In this document: positions 13,807-26,302 of the stretch, piece after piece | Layout of the letters: each line of letters starts with the position of its first letter | Position numbering within the stretch: position 1 is the first letter of the stretch | NCBI GenBank assembly: GCA_905250075.1 | Contig: CAJNOP010000001.1 | Span: 6,537,634-6,601,633 of the forward strand | Origin: Rotaria sp. Silwood1 | Taxonomy: Eukaryota; Rotifera; Eurotatoria; Philodinida; Philodinidae | Direction of reading: 5' to 3' | DNA length: 64,000 nucleotides | Made by a program: the position numbers and the translations under genes | The notes under the pieces: generated by a model | The model's database searches: none | Told to the model about the DNA's origin: nothing | What the model saw: the letters and a program-made list of their open reading frames with translations, nothing else

Positions 13807-16773
13807 ATGGCAGCAAGTAATATTTATTCTTCAAAAGTAATTAAAAAATTTAAATTAAAAAAAAACATACTATATTTATTTATCTTTTCTTTATTATAGC
13901 CATTGGTAGTGTCAATAAATAATAATTCTGGCAATAATGTAAATAAAACAACAAATATTGACGATGATTTTGATTGTATCAAAGTCGAAGTAAGAAAAAG
14001 ACAACTATTATAATAAATACTTTTGAATTGATTGATATTCTCTCAGATTCGAATGAATAAACATTGAAGAGCTCATAAGGAAAAAAGAATCACAAAATTA
14101 TTCTGAATTTCTATATGTTATAGAAGAGATTTATTTCAAGAATATACTAGGGTATATCAGAGTATACTAGGATGTACGAGAATCTATCACTGCTAAAGAG
14201 CATGTTGGTGTATTAACATTCACATACACACTTATACCTACAAATCACACTTACATCTACACAGACATTGTCATTAACAGTGATAGACTTTGACAGACTT
14301 TAGTAGACTCTGATAGACTCTATTAAGACTATTGATACAAATTATTTAAAACTGAATTATTTTATAATGCACTTTTGTTTTGCTTAACTTTGTAATTCAT
14401 TTGCATTACCTAGTGGCATTGAAAAACAAGACATAAATTTATAAATACTTTATGTTTTATGAATACAAATAATCTATTAATAATTTTTTTCTAAACTTTA
14501 TTAAGATTTCGGATCTTGATAATAATTGTCCAAATCCAACAACATTAAGTTTAATGCGATGTAAAACACAAATACTTCATCCATTTCGAAAAATACTTTG
14601 TTTGGTAAGTTATATCATTTATATATTTATGAAGCTCTGTTATTTTTTAATTTTCATCAGATTGGTTGGAGACCATTCGGTGTTGATAGTTTGCAACGTT
14701 CATCAATTTTCTTTCGTATTGTCAATATTATTTATCCAATTCTTATATTAATATTACTTCTGTTTAATTATACTTATGAAATTATTATTTGTCAAGGAAA
14801 ACTTAATGTTAGAACAGATACACAAGTATACATTTTCGTTTTCTTTTTCTTTTTATTCGAATCAAATTAATAAAACTTACTTTTAAATAGACAACAACAA
14901 CAACGACTACTACAATGACAACAAGCCTTCTAACAACGAGTTCAATTAAAAATCAATCAGCAGGAACTTGGGCAACATTAAAACCTGGAATAACTATTCC
15001 ACATACAACAAATGCAAATATGTCTTTGATACACACGCATGTCAACTGTGGTCATATATTTACTACTTATATATTACCTGATATATTTCATTTTGCTGCT
15101 TTTATCATTGGTTTCATTCATTTTCGTGTTACTGAAGGTGAACCTATGTATTCTCTAATGGAAAAAGTAAAAATAATAATCACAAAAAGAAAAGAAATTC
15201 CATTTTGATTTTGATTTATTTTAAATAGGTTTTTATTTATGCTGATCAAAATGTGCGTCTATCTGGTACAAATCGAGCTATTCGACGATTAAAGTGAAAA
15301 TAATTTATTAATTGTTAGTTTTCAATATTTTTCTTCAATTTAGATTATTTTTATTGATTGGATGTATATGGGTGATTGTATCTGTAGCTACACATGCACT
15401 TTCAAATGCTATGAATGATTTTGCTCATACACTCATTTTTCGTGAAACAGCATATCATGTTGTAAAAGAGTGAGCTTATTTAAATAGAGTTAATTTAGAT
15501 TTTGTAATATTTTTTTTTTGTTGTTTTTTTCTTATTTAGAAGACCTATAAGATATATACTTTTTACAATTGATATTATTTGTCTTCTTATTTCGAATTGT
15601 ATTCATATGGCTGTTGCTATGAATTATGTGTGTCATTGTGAAATGATACTTTTTTATTCCAAAGCAATTCGAATACGTTTAGAAGAAAAGTCAATACATC
15701 TTCTCGAAGCTATGAAACGTATTCTTGATCTTGGTACATCAATTAGTCAATTAAATAGTGCTGCATCACGAATGATGTCAATATTGATTATTTTCTTTCT
15801 TGAACGCACTATACTTGGTATACAAATTTAATTTTTATTTATTTAAAATGAATGAGTTTTTTTAATACGTCTGAGAGAAGCAACAAAAAATTTGCAATGA
15901 ACATCTACTCTCGAAAACATGATATTTATAAACTCATCAATATTATATCTGTAGAATCTTGTTATGATGCTGAAAGATTTAAAAATTAATTAAAATATCA
16001 ATAGCATAATATATGTAATCACATTTTAAATCATTAGATCATGTGAAAACATGTTGACTTTTCTCGATTATAAAAATATTAATAGAAATCAAATTCCAGA
16101 AAAGAATAACGCGTCTCGATTTACCATCTCGTGATATTTTTTGCTTCGTAAGGACAAGATAAAATCTTTAATTAGCAAACACAATAGATATCTGTTTTGA
16201 TATAATTTCTTTTTCCGTTCTAAAATTATCTAGAACGAAAGATTATTGTAGATACAATATTATTTGAAAGACTTTGATGTTTATATTTTTAAAATTTTGA
16301 ATAGAAAATCGTTAGAATAATATTTATGTATATATTATTTCTGTTTATTCTCAAGGTTTTATCTTATTGGTCCTTAATCGTATATTTCAAGTTAATATGT
16401 GGATATATCGATCTTTGTATACAGTGCTCTGGTTTTCCATTCTTGCTTTTTGTCTTGGACAAGTAAGTCATTGAATTTGTTTATTGATTTTATTTTGTTC
16501 ATTTTTTAATTTTTCTAGGCAGCTCGAGTAACATCTAAATGTGATAAATTTTATCGTATTAGCCTTTCAATGCGCGTCTATGGATATCATAATGCTACGT
16601 CTAATGAACTTGATGGTTTTCTACTTTTTCTTTCCAAAGCTGAATTACGTGTGAAATTATTTGGATTAACTATTCGACCGGGTAAACTTATATTTATTGG
16701 CATCACATTTTTTCTTATATTTATTGTTCTTTTTCAAACGAGTATTATTTCGAGTGCAAATTTTTTCTTGTAA
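13807..16773 (+). CDS. gustatory-receptor-like seven-transmembrane protein
   Basis: Ten exons (13807-13836, 13900-13989, 14506-14604, 14661-14825, 14891-15166, 15229-15293, 15344-15469, 15540-15817, 16356-16462, 16519-16773) give 496 residues, with every GT-AG junction in phase. Hydrophobic helices lie at about 92-110, 184-206, 243-261, 288-313, 361-386, 394-415 and 468-485. The C-terminal block, KLFGL-TIRPGK leading into a last helix ending in LFQ, resembles the conserved TM7 region of the insect Gr/GRL (7tm_7) family, although the exact TYxxxxxQF motif is absent. These proteins are membrane ligand-gated channels or receptors with an intracellular N-terminus. The loop after TM1 is long and Thr-rich, starting with a run of eight Thr. 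Family assignment is by topology and the TM7 pattern, so it is moderate. Confidence 0.7.
13990..14505 (+). other. 516-bp intron with small imperfect repeats
   Basis: This intron of the Gr-like gene is far longer than its neighbours. It holds an imperfect 10-bp-period tract of TGATAGACTY-like units at about 14280-14330 and the related inverted motif ATCTATCACTG near 14192. No exon-like sequence was seen. Confidence 0.5.
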
Positions 16774-16874
16774 TCAACGTTTTTATTCTTATTCAAAAGC
16801 AGGAAATGTTTTTTTCTTAAAAGAAAAAAAAAATACATTTTCAATGATAAACATATATATTTATATATATGATT

Positions 16875-16883
16875 TTTAATAAA
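16875..16883. terminator. overlapping poly(A) signals of convergent genes
   Basis: AATAAA on the plus strand (16878-16883) and ATTAAA on the minus strand (16880-16875) overlap inside the 133-bp gap between the stop codons of the Gr-like gene and the innexin. Each lies at a plausible distance for its own transcript, so the two mRNAs probably overlap at their 3' ends. Assigned by motif only. Confidence 0.5.
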
Positions 16884-16906
16884 ATTTTATATAAAAAACA
16901 GCTATA

Positions 16907-18338
16907 TTAACAAATCATTGAACATAGAGGTTGACGTCGTTTAGTGTTATTCATAGAATCTTCAAATTGTTTTGTGTCGATAGCATCATAAATAGTTGTT
17001 GTTGCTGTTTCTTTGAAATATTTTTCCAGGAATTTTTCTGTATATAAACGGTAAACAATTTCTGATGCAACAAAATCTGAACTATTTTCTTTTATTAATG
17101 TTAACATAAAGAAACCATCGGCTTCAAGATAATCGTTAACAAATATTTTAATTTTTTCTTGATCTTTTGTTTTGTCAGTTAATGGAAATTTCTTTGAATG
17201 AAGACGTTTACGAATAAATGCACGACGATTTTCAGAAGATATTGTATATAACCATAGAAAAAAATCGCCAATATTAAGTAAAATCACAATAGCATACCAA
17301 AAGTAAAGCAATGTAAACATTTGTTGATTAAATAAATTTTGTGGTAACACACATGGCACAGTATATTCATGAGCTTGTTTTGGATGGCCAAATTCACGTA
17401 CTGTAAAATCACATAATGTTGTTTTAGGAAACAAACGTGTTTCTGTATCCCAGCTAATACCTAAACAAAAAACAAATAATTGTTTTTGTTTGAATCAAGT
17501 AATGAAAAAAAAAACAGAAATCTAACCTCGAAATAAGCGATCAATAACTCTTACGCCATAAAAAGCAAAATTAGAACCTAATAATACACTCAATATAAAT
17601 ATTTGAAGCAATGATATACTAATATACATTAATTTTGTTGTTGTATATAAAACAACAAGATAATTGCCAAGATATATTCCTGTTAGACACCAACCAGCTG
17701 CTAAAATTCGTTGAAATATATTTAAATGTTTTCGTGCATTTATTTGTCGACGATGATCATTACAATAATCATCGATTGTATCTACAACATATTTAAGACA
17801 CATTTGTCGATGTATTGCATCTGTTGTTGGTAATTTATAATCAAAAGATGATTCAACAAGATCAGATATTTGTACACCACTTTTTAAACCAAATGCATTC
17901 CATGACATACGTGGTACGTAAAATAAAAATGCTTTGATAAGTAAAAGAAATGGAATCCATTGATAATATAATATTTCATTTTCTTTTTTATTTTCATATG
18001 TTTTGGGTATTTTATCAGTATGTTTAATATAATATGTATTTTGAACAAAACATACTGATCGAACATATTCATCATAATTTGGTGTAAAAAATGCTGGTAC
18101 CTATTTTTAAACAAAGAAAAACAATAGCAGTAATAGATATCATATATTTTTAAATCAAAGAATTTCTTTTTACCCAACATTTAATTTGATCTGTATACAA
18201 ACGATTCATATTAATAATTGCAAAAATTACCAAAATTGCGACAGTATATCGATAATTAAGTCTATCACACATACTATCATCATTTCGTTTGCCTGACATC
18301 ATTGTCGAAGCTCTACCCATAAGTGAATGTATATCCAT
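16907..18338 (-). CDS. innexin gap-junction protein
   Basis: Three exons (18338-18174, 18100-17527, 17460-16907) give 430 residues. The innexin signature YYQWIPF lies at 100-106. The N-terminal block DRLNYRYTV precedes TM1 (about 31-48). Loop 1 carries Cys54 (in CWVP) and Cys72, and loop 2 carries the second Cys pair (TLCDF and VPCVLP) before the last helix. This is the normal four-pass innexin plan with cytosolic ends. Subunits form hexameric hemichannels and intercellular channels. The cytosolic loop (about 130-190) and C-tail are hydrophilic. A splice acceptor sits 9 nt before the ATG. The gene converges on the Gr-like receptor. No vertebrate-type connexin features are present, so the family call is firm; which innexin paralogue it is cannot be told. 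Confidence 0.95.
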
Positions 18339-18347
18339 GATTTTTGT

Positions 18348-18349
18348 CT
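18348..18349 (-). promoter_or_regulatory. splice acceptor just upstream of innexin ATG
   Basis: A pyrimidine-rich run ending CCTTTTATTTTAG leaves only a 9-nt leader before the ATG. It may be a 5'-UTR intron end or a spliced-leader acceptor. Confidence 0.5.
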
Positions 18350-21300
18350 AAAATAAAAGGATAAAAATATTTTAACTGGCATCAATACGATTTGTATTTT
18401 TTTACCTCTGGAATGTTGTATACTAGAAAACGAGCAGAATAACCAGCTATCTAGTAGTCAATCATGGCGCATTGGCAACAGCCATTTCTCTCTCTCTCTC
18501 TCTCTTGAAAAAGTCATCGCTATTGTAACTATTTGTGTATTCCATCGTCTACTGAAAAAAAGAAGAGAGCGATTACTCGCTCGCTTCTCTCCCGTCTATG
18601 TACGTGCCGTAGCAAGTAGAGGAAAAAAGGAAATAAGCAAGACAATCGGTCTTGATGTGTTACAAGCAGAGTGCTTCATTTTTACATCTAACCAGTGAAA
18701 AAAACGACGCAAGCAGACCAAACAAAATGTTACCATCTCTTTTTCCCTTCTGTCGATCTCAAAACGTTCAGAGCCAAGTGAAGAAGAGCATGATTGGTTA
18801 GATATTCTTTCACCCCTCAAGCGAAAGCACATGAAATGATGAAACAAATATATAAGAAAAGGTGTATTGCGCATCGTCAGATAAACATTAATATTATTTA
18901 AAATAAATAGGCATAAAAAATTCTTCTATGAAAACATTTCTTTAGCGGTTCTACTCTCACAACTTAACCGATGCTAATTAACAACGCGTGCAAATCAATA
19001 TAAGTTATTAACGGTCTGATATGCTCAATAGAACATGAAGTCCTACTTTTACAAATCAAATGATAAGATGAGTTTTAAAACTTAAAAGATAAACAAAGAG
19101 CTAAAATACCGAATTCTAGTAATTTATTTCTTACAACATCAAGACAAGTTTTACAATGATTTTATTGAATTTGAAAAGAATGTTGAAGTTAAGATTTGTT
19201 GCTAATGTTTCTGTAATTTGACAATAAATTATTAAGTACTATAAAATATAAAGAATAGTTCCTAGAGTCTATTTCTGTCTTGGTCTATTACTTTGTCACA
19301 AATGTGTCTTCAATATCAATTCTCACTTCAATTATTTTGGACATGGATATTCTATTATGTGATTTATTTAATACGGCGGAACTTTACATTGAAATTTGCA
19401 TGAGAAATAAACTTTTAGATATTACTAAACGTTTAAACTTATCATTAGTATTCTCTTTTTAATCAGAAACCATCTCTTCATAGATGTTGTCATTGATATC
19501 ACTGTATTTAACATCATCATTTCATTTATTAGTTCATAATCAGATAAATATAACGGTCTGAAGTAAATTATTAAGATATCATACGATATTAACATCTGAT
19601 ATGTCTGAAAGAAAATAATGTATTATTTCGGATTATTATTTCAATTGGTAGAATATCACCCTTTTCATAATAGTTGAATGCATCACACATGCTTTATCAA
19701 TGACTGTGAATGAATGATTAAGCCGTTCATGTATACATATATATAGATGTTAGTGTAAGTTGCAAGTCAATTTATTATTAAAGCCTAGAAATAGATTTCC
19801 ATCTTATAAATGAGTATTTTTCTCAAATCTCTTACGTATGACCCTGTTTTGGACATATCAAGTTCTTCTACGAATATTTCGTAGAAACGGCTATTTACAT
19901 CAACTTTTTAGACTGATTTAGTGTTGTAAACTAGACTATTCTTTATATGTAGATAAATTTTGTAGCAGATTCTCTTTTTCTTTTAGTTTTGAAAAATATT
20001 CGTCTATAGACTTTTATTTACAAAACGAGATATTTCGATTGTATGCAATAGTGCATCGAACATACTATCGTATGCATACTTGCAAAAAAAAAGAATTTCT
20101 CTCGTGAAAGATAACATCAAAATTTCAAAATACTAGTTTTTAAACATGATTTTCAGTGAAAAACATGCTATTCCAAGCAAATGTTAACACAATGAGTTTT
20201 ACCAACGAACGAAAAACGTTGTACCTCATAGAATTTGATAAATTCTTTAATTCCTGACATGAAAAAAATTAATGCATCGTGTCCGATAAGTTTTTCATGT
20301 CAAATTGGTACTAATCTTTTTATCTTAACCTCCATTGGAAGGATTTTCTTCTTCATATAAGATACGATTATGAATTCTTTTGACACATAAGATTATTTTG
20401 AATAATGACGATGAATATAGGAACTGTAACATTGACGTCAACGAAGAAATTTCATGTACTGTGAAGGTTATATGATGAAGTTCACCATGAAACTATGAAA
20501 TTCAGATTACCATTTTTGAAAATGAAATTACTTTTATGCCTGTGTACTGTGTCTCAATATCAAACAAATCTTTGATTTTTACGATAAAGCTTTTTGTTGT
20601 TTAGTTTTAGCTGCGGTGTTAGTTCTTCTACCTATTTCAAGGTCATATTTATCAATTGATAAAAAAAAATTATAGAAAAAAAAATTAATTGTCTGTTTAT
20701 CAAATTCCTACAAATCCTATAAGAATGTTTCACTATGATGATTTACATTTTGTGACCTATATAAACTTTCTATTTATTAAATGTTGATGCCAATGCTATA
20801 TTTGTATACTTTTGTCAACGAGAACTCGTAGAAAGCTAATCTTTCCAATCAAGTTTTTTTTCTCATTTAGTTAAAATGAAACATAATGAGCATCTTCAAC
20901 ATACTTTTCAGGTGAAGAATTACGGATCGACTCACAAAGGAGAACTTTGAAAAAATCAAGGTCTTTGAATGCAGCAAATCGATCCGAAATATTTGTGAAT
21001 TCTTTCTACGAGTTTCGAGTAACTTCTTGTTTTATTTTGTCAGAAAATAGTCGGAATTTATCAGACTAATTCATAGACCTACAGAGTTAGAAAACTGCGT
21101 CCAATCCTTATCATTTTTCAAAGGCCTCTCATCAGAATTGGCTTGTAAGCCTTCGCCTGGAAAGTATGTTGGATATGCTCACAATATTGCATTTTAAATA
21201 ACTGAAAAAATTTGTTTCGAATAATTGAACTTCGTATGTCTTCTCCTTAACTATAACATCTGAATATATGCCTGATATCAACACCCGATACATTAAAAGA

Positions 21301-23974
21301 TCACAGGAAAAGAAAACAATTACAGAGAGAAGACATTCTTATTCAATTAGTAAGAGTATTCATAACGATATAATGAATTTTTTTATTCCTTAGATTTTCT
21401 TCATCACACTGATAAATATCATCTTGAAACATATGTGGGGAAGAATTAACACTGCATCTAAGACAACGAAAACCTGATCATCGAAAATAAAGATCTATTT
21501 GATTTTAAATAAAAACGCATAGTAATAAAGCAAACTTCATTTTTAAAGAGGTAATCTCAGTTTTATACTTTCATGGTGAAAATTCATCATCTCAACCTTA
21601 CAATACACGAAATATTGTCATTGATGTCAATGTCACAGTGCCTAGACTTGTCGTCATTATTCCAAACGATCTTAAGTGCCAAAAGGAAAAAGCATTAGTG
21701 GCAACTTGACAAGAGAACTTGTCAGACATGATGCATTAATTGTTACATGACAGCAATTAAAAGGTTTAATAAATTTTATGAGATACAACTGTTTTTTCTG
21801 TTGATAAAATCCGTCAAACAAACATTTTCTTAGACGTGTGTTTAAAAAATAGTATTTTAAAATTTTCATGTGATCTTTCACAAGGAATATTCTTTTCTAA
21901 AGGTATGTATATCATACTCTATTTGGTATACTATGAGATAACATGAAGATTTCTTTTGTAACACAAGTCTGTAGACCACTGGTCTGTTAAAAAGAAAAAT
22001 CGTGAATGTGCTGCTAAATTAACTTAGATACTCAAAACAAGGTCTAGAGAATTGTAATATATATGAAATGTATGATAAATTCTAAGAAATTTCTGATTTC
22101 ATCCTTTTAATAATTAACGTGAAGTACTTTTTACAGTAAACACTAATTACTTATACAAACAAAGATTTAGAGTGTTTCCAGGCATGGATAATAATTAATT
22201 CAACTTGCTGTTTTTGTTTTCTTATCTTTTGTTTATCATATTTATGTTTGTTTATACATTTGTTGTAAAGAATGGACATGCCCGAATTATCTTTCTAGGT
22301 CATATAATATTTAGAAAAGAATTATTCCATTTAACATAACATTGAATGTCAATTATTTTGCGAGCATTTATAATATGTATGCTGTGAGCTAGGTCTAGAA
22401 AGATCAACATAGAAAAGAAACCACCTGGAAGTAATGTATTAATTGGTTGATTGACGACCTCCTGATATTTTAATTATTAATTTCTATGATTGCTAGTTGT
22501 GTAAATGCTTGCATTAATGTAGAATTCAACTTTCCGTGAGAAAAAAACTTTGTTCTTTAATAAATAAATTTATTTCACAGCACTAATTCTTGTAAATACA
22601 TGATCTTAGCGAAAAAATCACAACAGAATTGCAAAATATATCGAAAACCTTATATACAAGTAGTTAAAATGAAAGAAACCAAGAAAACTAGTAATACCGA
22701 TATAATGCAACAATTGCTTCTAGCATTTTACATTATATTACCACAAGTCTTCTATCAATATGAAACAAATTCGGTGGAAAAATGAATTGTATGCTGTATT
22801 GTTACAATATGCAAAAACAAGTATTAAAACAACACATTAATTTTTTTCAACTAACTTCTGATTCTCATACAAAGAGAAAATATAAACTGATGACCAGCGT
22901 GAGAAAAATAGACAAAAAAAACTAAAAATCTGATCACGGGTTATTTCAAGCTTGAAGTTTTTTTTAATTTTCAAAGTATATATTTCCTTAATTATTTGCC
23001 TTTTTAAATTGCTTCATATCCATCGCTTTATGTTCTTCTATAAACTTTAAGGTCAATAATCCCTCTGTCTGAAATTATGATCTTTATAGAAAGTTTTGAT
23101 CTTAAGATTTTCATGCGGTTGGATAATCTTCCATATCTGTAATTTACTGCATTCATTGATGATTTTTCTCAAAGTAGATTTTTCTATTTTTTTTTGAACT
23201 TCTTTCATAAATTTCTTGACCGTTTTACATGCTAGAAAGCTCGGCAAATGTTTTAAAGTACAGAAAAAATTACGCTCGCCGAGTTGATAGAGCCAAGCTT
23301 TTAGTTGTCGACTTGCTTTCTGAAAAAAATAGAAGCTGCCTGATTTTTTTGAATTGTTTGGAAGACACTTTCATCAGAAATTAAGAAACAATATTTTGAA
23401 ACGTTAGGCTTTGTTCAATTGTAGCGACAAGTCTTGGCTGCATTCTAACATCAATCCGAAAATTTATACCGTTAGATTTAGAGGAGAAACTCTTGTCACA
23501 CAGAGATCTCCTATTTTTTGACTGTTGATGTTACAATAGGTCATGAACAGCTCTATATTTTGAATAGAAATTTTCAGCTACATTGGTTGTTCTAAGGCAA
23601 ACATATGTTTGCGACAGAAGAAATGGGTCTCATAGATACAGTTGTGGTGTGCAACAAACCATTGATTTTTCTGTTACACCATTTTATCATTGTTTTCTGG
23701 AGACATTTTTCATGAAAATGTATATCACATGAAATTTATGTTATTAAAAAGGAAAAAAAACAGGGAAAATTAGAAATACAAGAAAAAAATGAAAATGAAC
23801 TCATATGACCCACTAATACTGCAAAAACTCGTTAGAACAATTTGTTTTTCTATTTAAAAAGTACCCAAACTGAGAAAATGCGGTTTCTACTTTACAATTC
23901 TCTAATGCCTAAAATAAAATAAACTTGTCAATGTTTAAGTCAAGATGCAAAACCAATATGTATTTTTGGTCAGT
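18350..23974. other. intergenic region, no gene supported
   Basis: This is a 5.6-kb stretch between the innexin start and the Rh gene stop. It contains a (TC)n microsatellite at about 18487-18506, a TGACGTCA octamer near 20434 and otherwise AT-rich unique-looking sequence. A minus-strand open stretch of about 105 codons (23375-23053) is richer in Trp, Cys and charged residues than random frames here. It has no start or family signature, and is treated only as a possible gene relic. Confidence 0.5.
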
Positions 23975-25972
23975 TTATAAATGCTGTTCGACAGGACTTG
24001 GGAATAAAGGAGCACTTGGATCATGATAAAAATCATCTGGGGTTTCCCAATGTGGATGATCATTATGATAAGATGATGGACGATCATCATTGAGTAGTGG
24101 TAAACGGAGTATAATACCTGTTATTATACCTCCACTAACAGCAATTAAGATCGTAGCTCCTAATGTAGCAGCTTGATAGCCGATTTGACCTAAGTACGAT
24201 CGATCATGTCCATGCCAACATGTATCAAGTAAATTATCCGTATGAAGTGAATAAGTAGGAAACATAGCTAAAATAATACCAAAAATACCAGCAAGTAAAC
24301 CTGGCATACCATGAAGATTGTTAACACCACATGTATCATGTGCTCGAAATTTTTGAAGTGCAGGTTTAATAAATCGAAAACCAACTGTTGACAATGTGCC
24401 TGCAATTGAACCAATTATCATTGCACCAAATGGACGAATTATTTTATCAGCAACAGTACCAACAGCTAAATAATATAATAAAAAAAAAAAAAGAATTGTT
24501 TTTGTTTCTTTTAACAAACAAAGAAAATTTTATCATTTAAACATACCAACACCTCCTGCTAATGTTGCATTTTGTACATGAACCATATCAAATTTCTTTT
24601 CCTTATTGAATAAACATGAACAAATATAAGTAAGTAAAACACTAGATGCAATGCTTATATAAGTATTGACAACAGCTCGTAGGCGTGGATCACCTGATGC
24701 TGCTACACCAGCATTAAATGATGGCCAAAAACAGAAAAGAAATAATGTACCAACCATAGAGAAAAGATCTGAATGATAAACTGATTTTTCTCTTTGTTCT
24801 GCTTCAATGCTTGTTAATTCTTTATCATAAAGCATATACGATACAGCAAGACCAAAATAAGCACCTATTATAACAGAGAAAATAAAGAAGAAAAAAATTA
24901 ATAAAATTATTCAAAAAAGCTATGTTTTTTGTTTTATGTATAATTTACCAAATACATGAACGAACATTGATTCACCAATATCGTATGCACAAAAACGTTT
25001 AAGACCAAGAAATTCATTAGCTGATTGAAGTAAAACTTCAATAAAAGCCATTATTATTAATTGTGTGGCATTTGTTTTGCCTAAAACAGCACCAAATGAA
25101 ATAAGTATAGCTGCAGCAACAAAATCAGCAACTATAATTCGTTCAATATCAATAGGAAACGTATTTGTGCTCGTATTAAAATCAAACATATAACCACGAA
25201 CAATCAATGCCCATTCAAGTACAAATGCAGCAACAAGAAAATTATAGCCAACAGCACTGAAACTAAAATATACAAAATATAATGTATTAGTTTTGTCTTT
25301 TTTCGTCTCTTAAATATAAAATAATCAATTTTTATACAAGTGCCTACCCATATCTTTTAAGAAATGTCATTAGAAATCCGAAACCAATAAAAATCATAAC
25401 ATGAATATCTTGAAACATTGAATAAAAATCGGCAATGCCACGATGTGCTGCTGGTTCTGAATGTTCAACAAAAACAGTAGTTCCATTTGGATAAGTTATA
25501 GTTGAACGAGTTGTTGCTGCCAAAGGTGGTGCATGAGTAGTAGGCAATGGTTCATGACCATAATCAGCATGTATACCCAAAAGAATAATAAAAATTGCTT
25601 GAAGAGCAACTAATACTGCTGGAAAGAAAATTGGATTCTTAGCAGATTTTGGATGAACGATGGGAACTACTTTAGTTGTCTTTGTTGTTCCCAATTCAGT
25701 TTCTTCAATACTACACAAAAACATTACAAAAAGAAACAAAGATAAGAAAAAACATATTCAAGACAATATATATTATTTTAAAAAAGTTCATAATTATTCA
25801 AACACTTCATACAAAACTAATCTACCATTTAACTAGACGGTGTATTAATTACATTGCTCAATTTTCTGATGATTAAAACTAGAAAAATCTTTGTTAATTA
25901 TAAAAAAAAACTCAATAAGAAAAAGACACAAAGATCATCAATAAACATCATTATTTACCGTGATGTAGCCAT
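23975..25972 (-). CDS. Rh-type ammonium transporter
   Basis: Five exons (25972-25959, 25710-25348, 25262-24949, 24864-24547, 24465-23975) give 499 residues in continuous phase. The Rh signature [10 protein letters not shown] and the block [15 protein letters not shown] are present. Their two His match the twin-His pair that lines the Amt/Rh substrate pore. About 11-12 hydrophobic helices follow a short N-terminus, with a Thr-rich extracellular loop after TM1 carrying an NGT glycosylation sequon, as in Rh glycoproteins. The C-terminal tail is His/Pro-rich. The protein should conduct NH3/NH4+ across the plasma membrane, probably as a trimer. The first coding exon is only 14 nt (MATS plus part of Arg), a size automated prediction would easily miss. 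An acceptor lies 26 nt before the ATG. The gene lies 330 bp downstream of the Ig receptor, on the same strand. Confidence 0.95.
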
Positions 25973-25998
25973 TATTTCACAAGCGTATAAATAATAAT

Positions 25999-26000
25999 CT
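25999..26000 (-). promoter_or_regulatory. splice acceptor just upstream of Rh ATG
   Basis: TTTCTGTTTTTCTATTCTAG on the minus strand leaves a 26-nt leader before the ATG at 25972. It is a candidate 5'-UTR intron end or spliced-leader acceptor. Confidence 0.5.
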
Positions 26001-26166
26001 AGAATAGAAAAACAGAAATTAGACCCATTTTTATTGCAATATGATATATTTATATTTCTTCATTCTCAGTTATGTTTATCTGATATTAAACGAAGTCAAT
26101 ATAAAGTATTACACAAGAATAATATGAAAAAAAAAATGAAATGAACTGCGACTCTATTGAAATATA

Positions 26167-26214
26167 AAAACACAACAACAATAACAACAATAACAATAAC
26201 AACAACAACAACAA
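26167..26214. repeat. AAC/AAT trinucleotide microsatellite
   Basis: A tract of mixed ACAACAATAAC units lies in the 330-bp spacer between the Ig receptor stop and the Rh start. Confidence 0.8.
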
Positions 26215-26302
26215 CATGAGATTATGCATTAGATACTGAATCTGACAGATATAGATTAAATGTGAGATCTGAACAAAGAAGATAAAAAATATCTGTTATT
26301 TT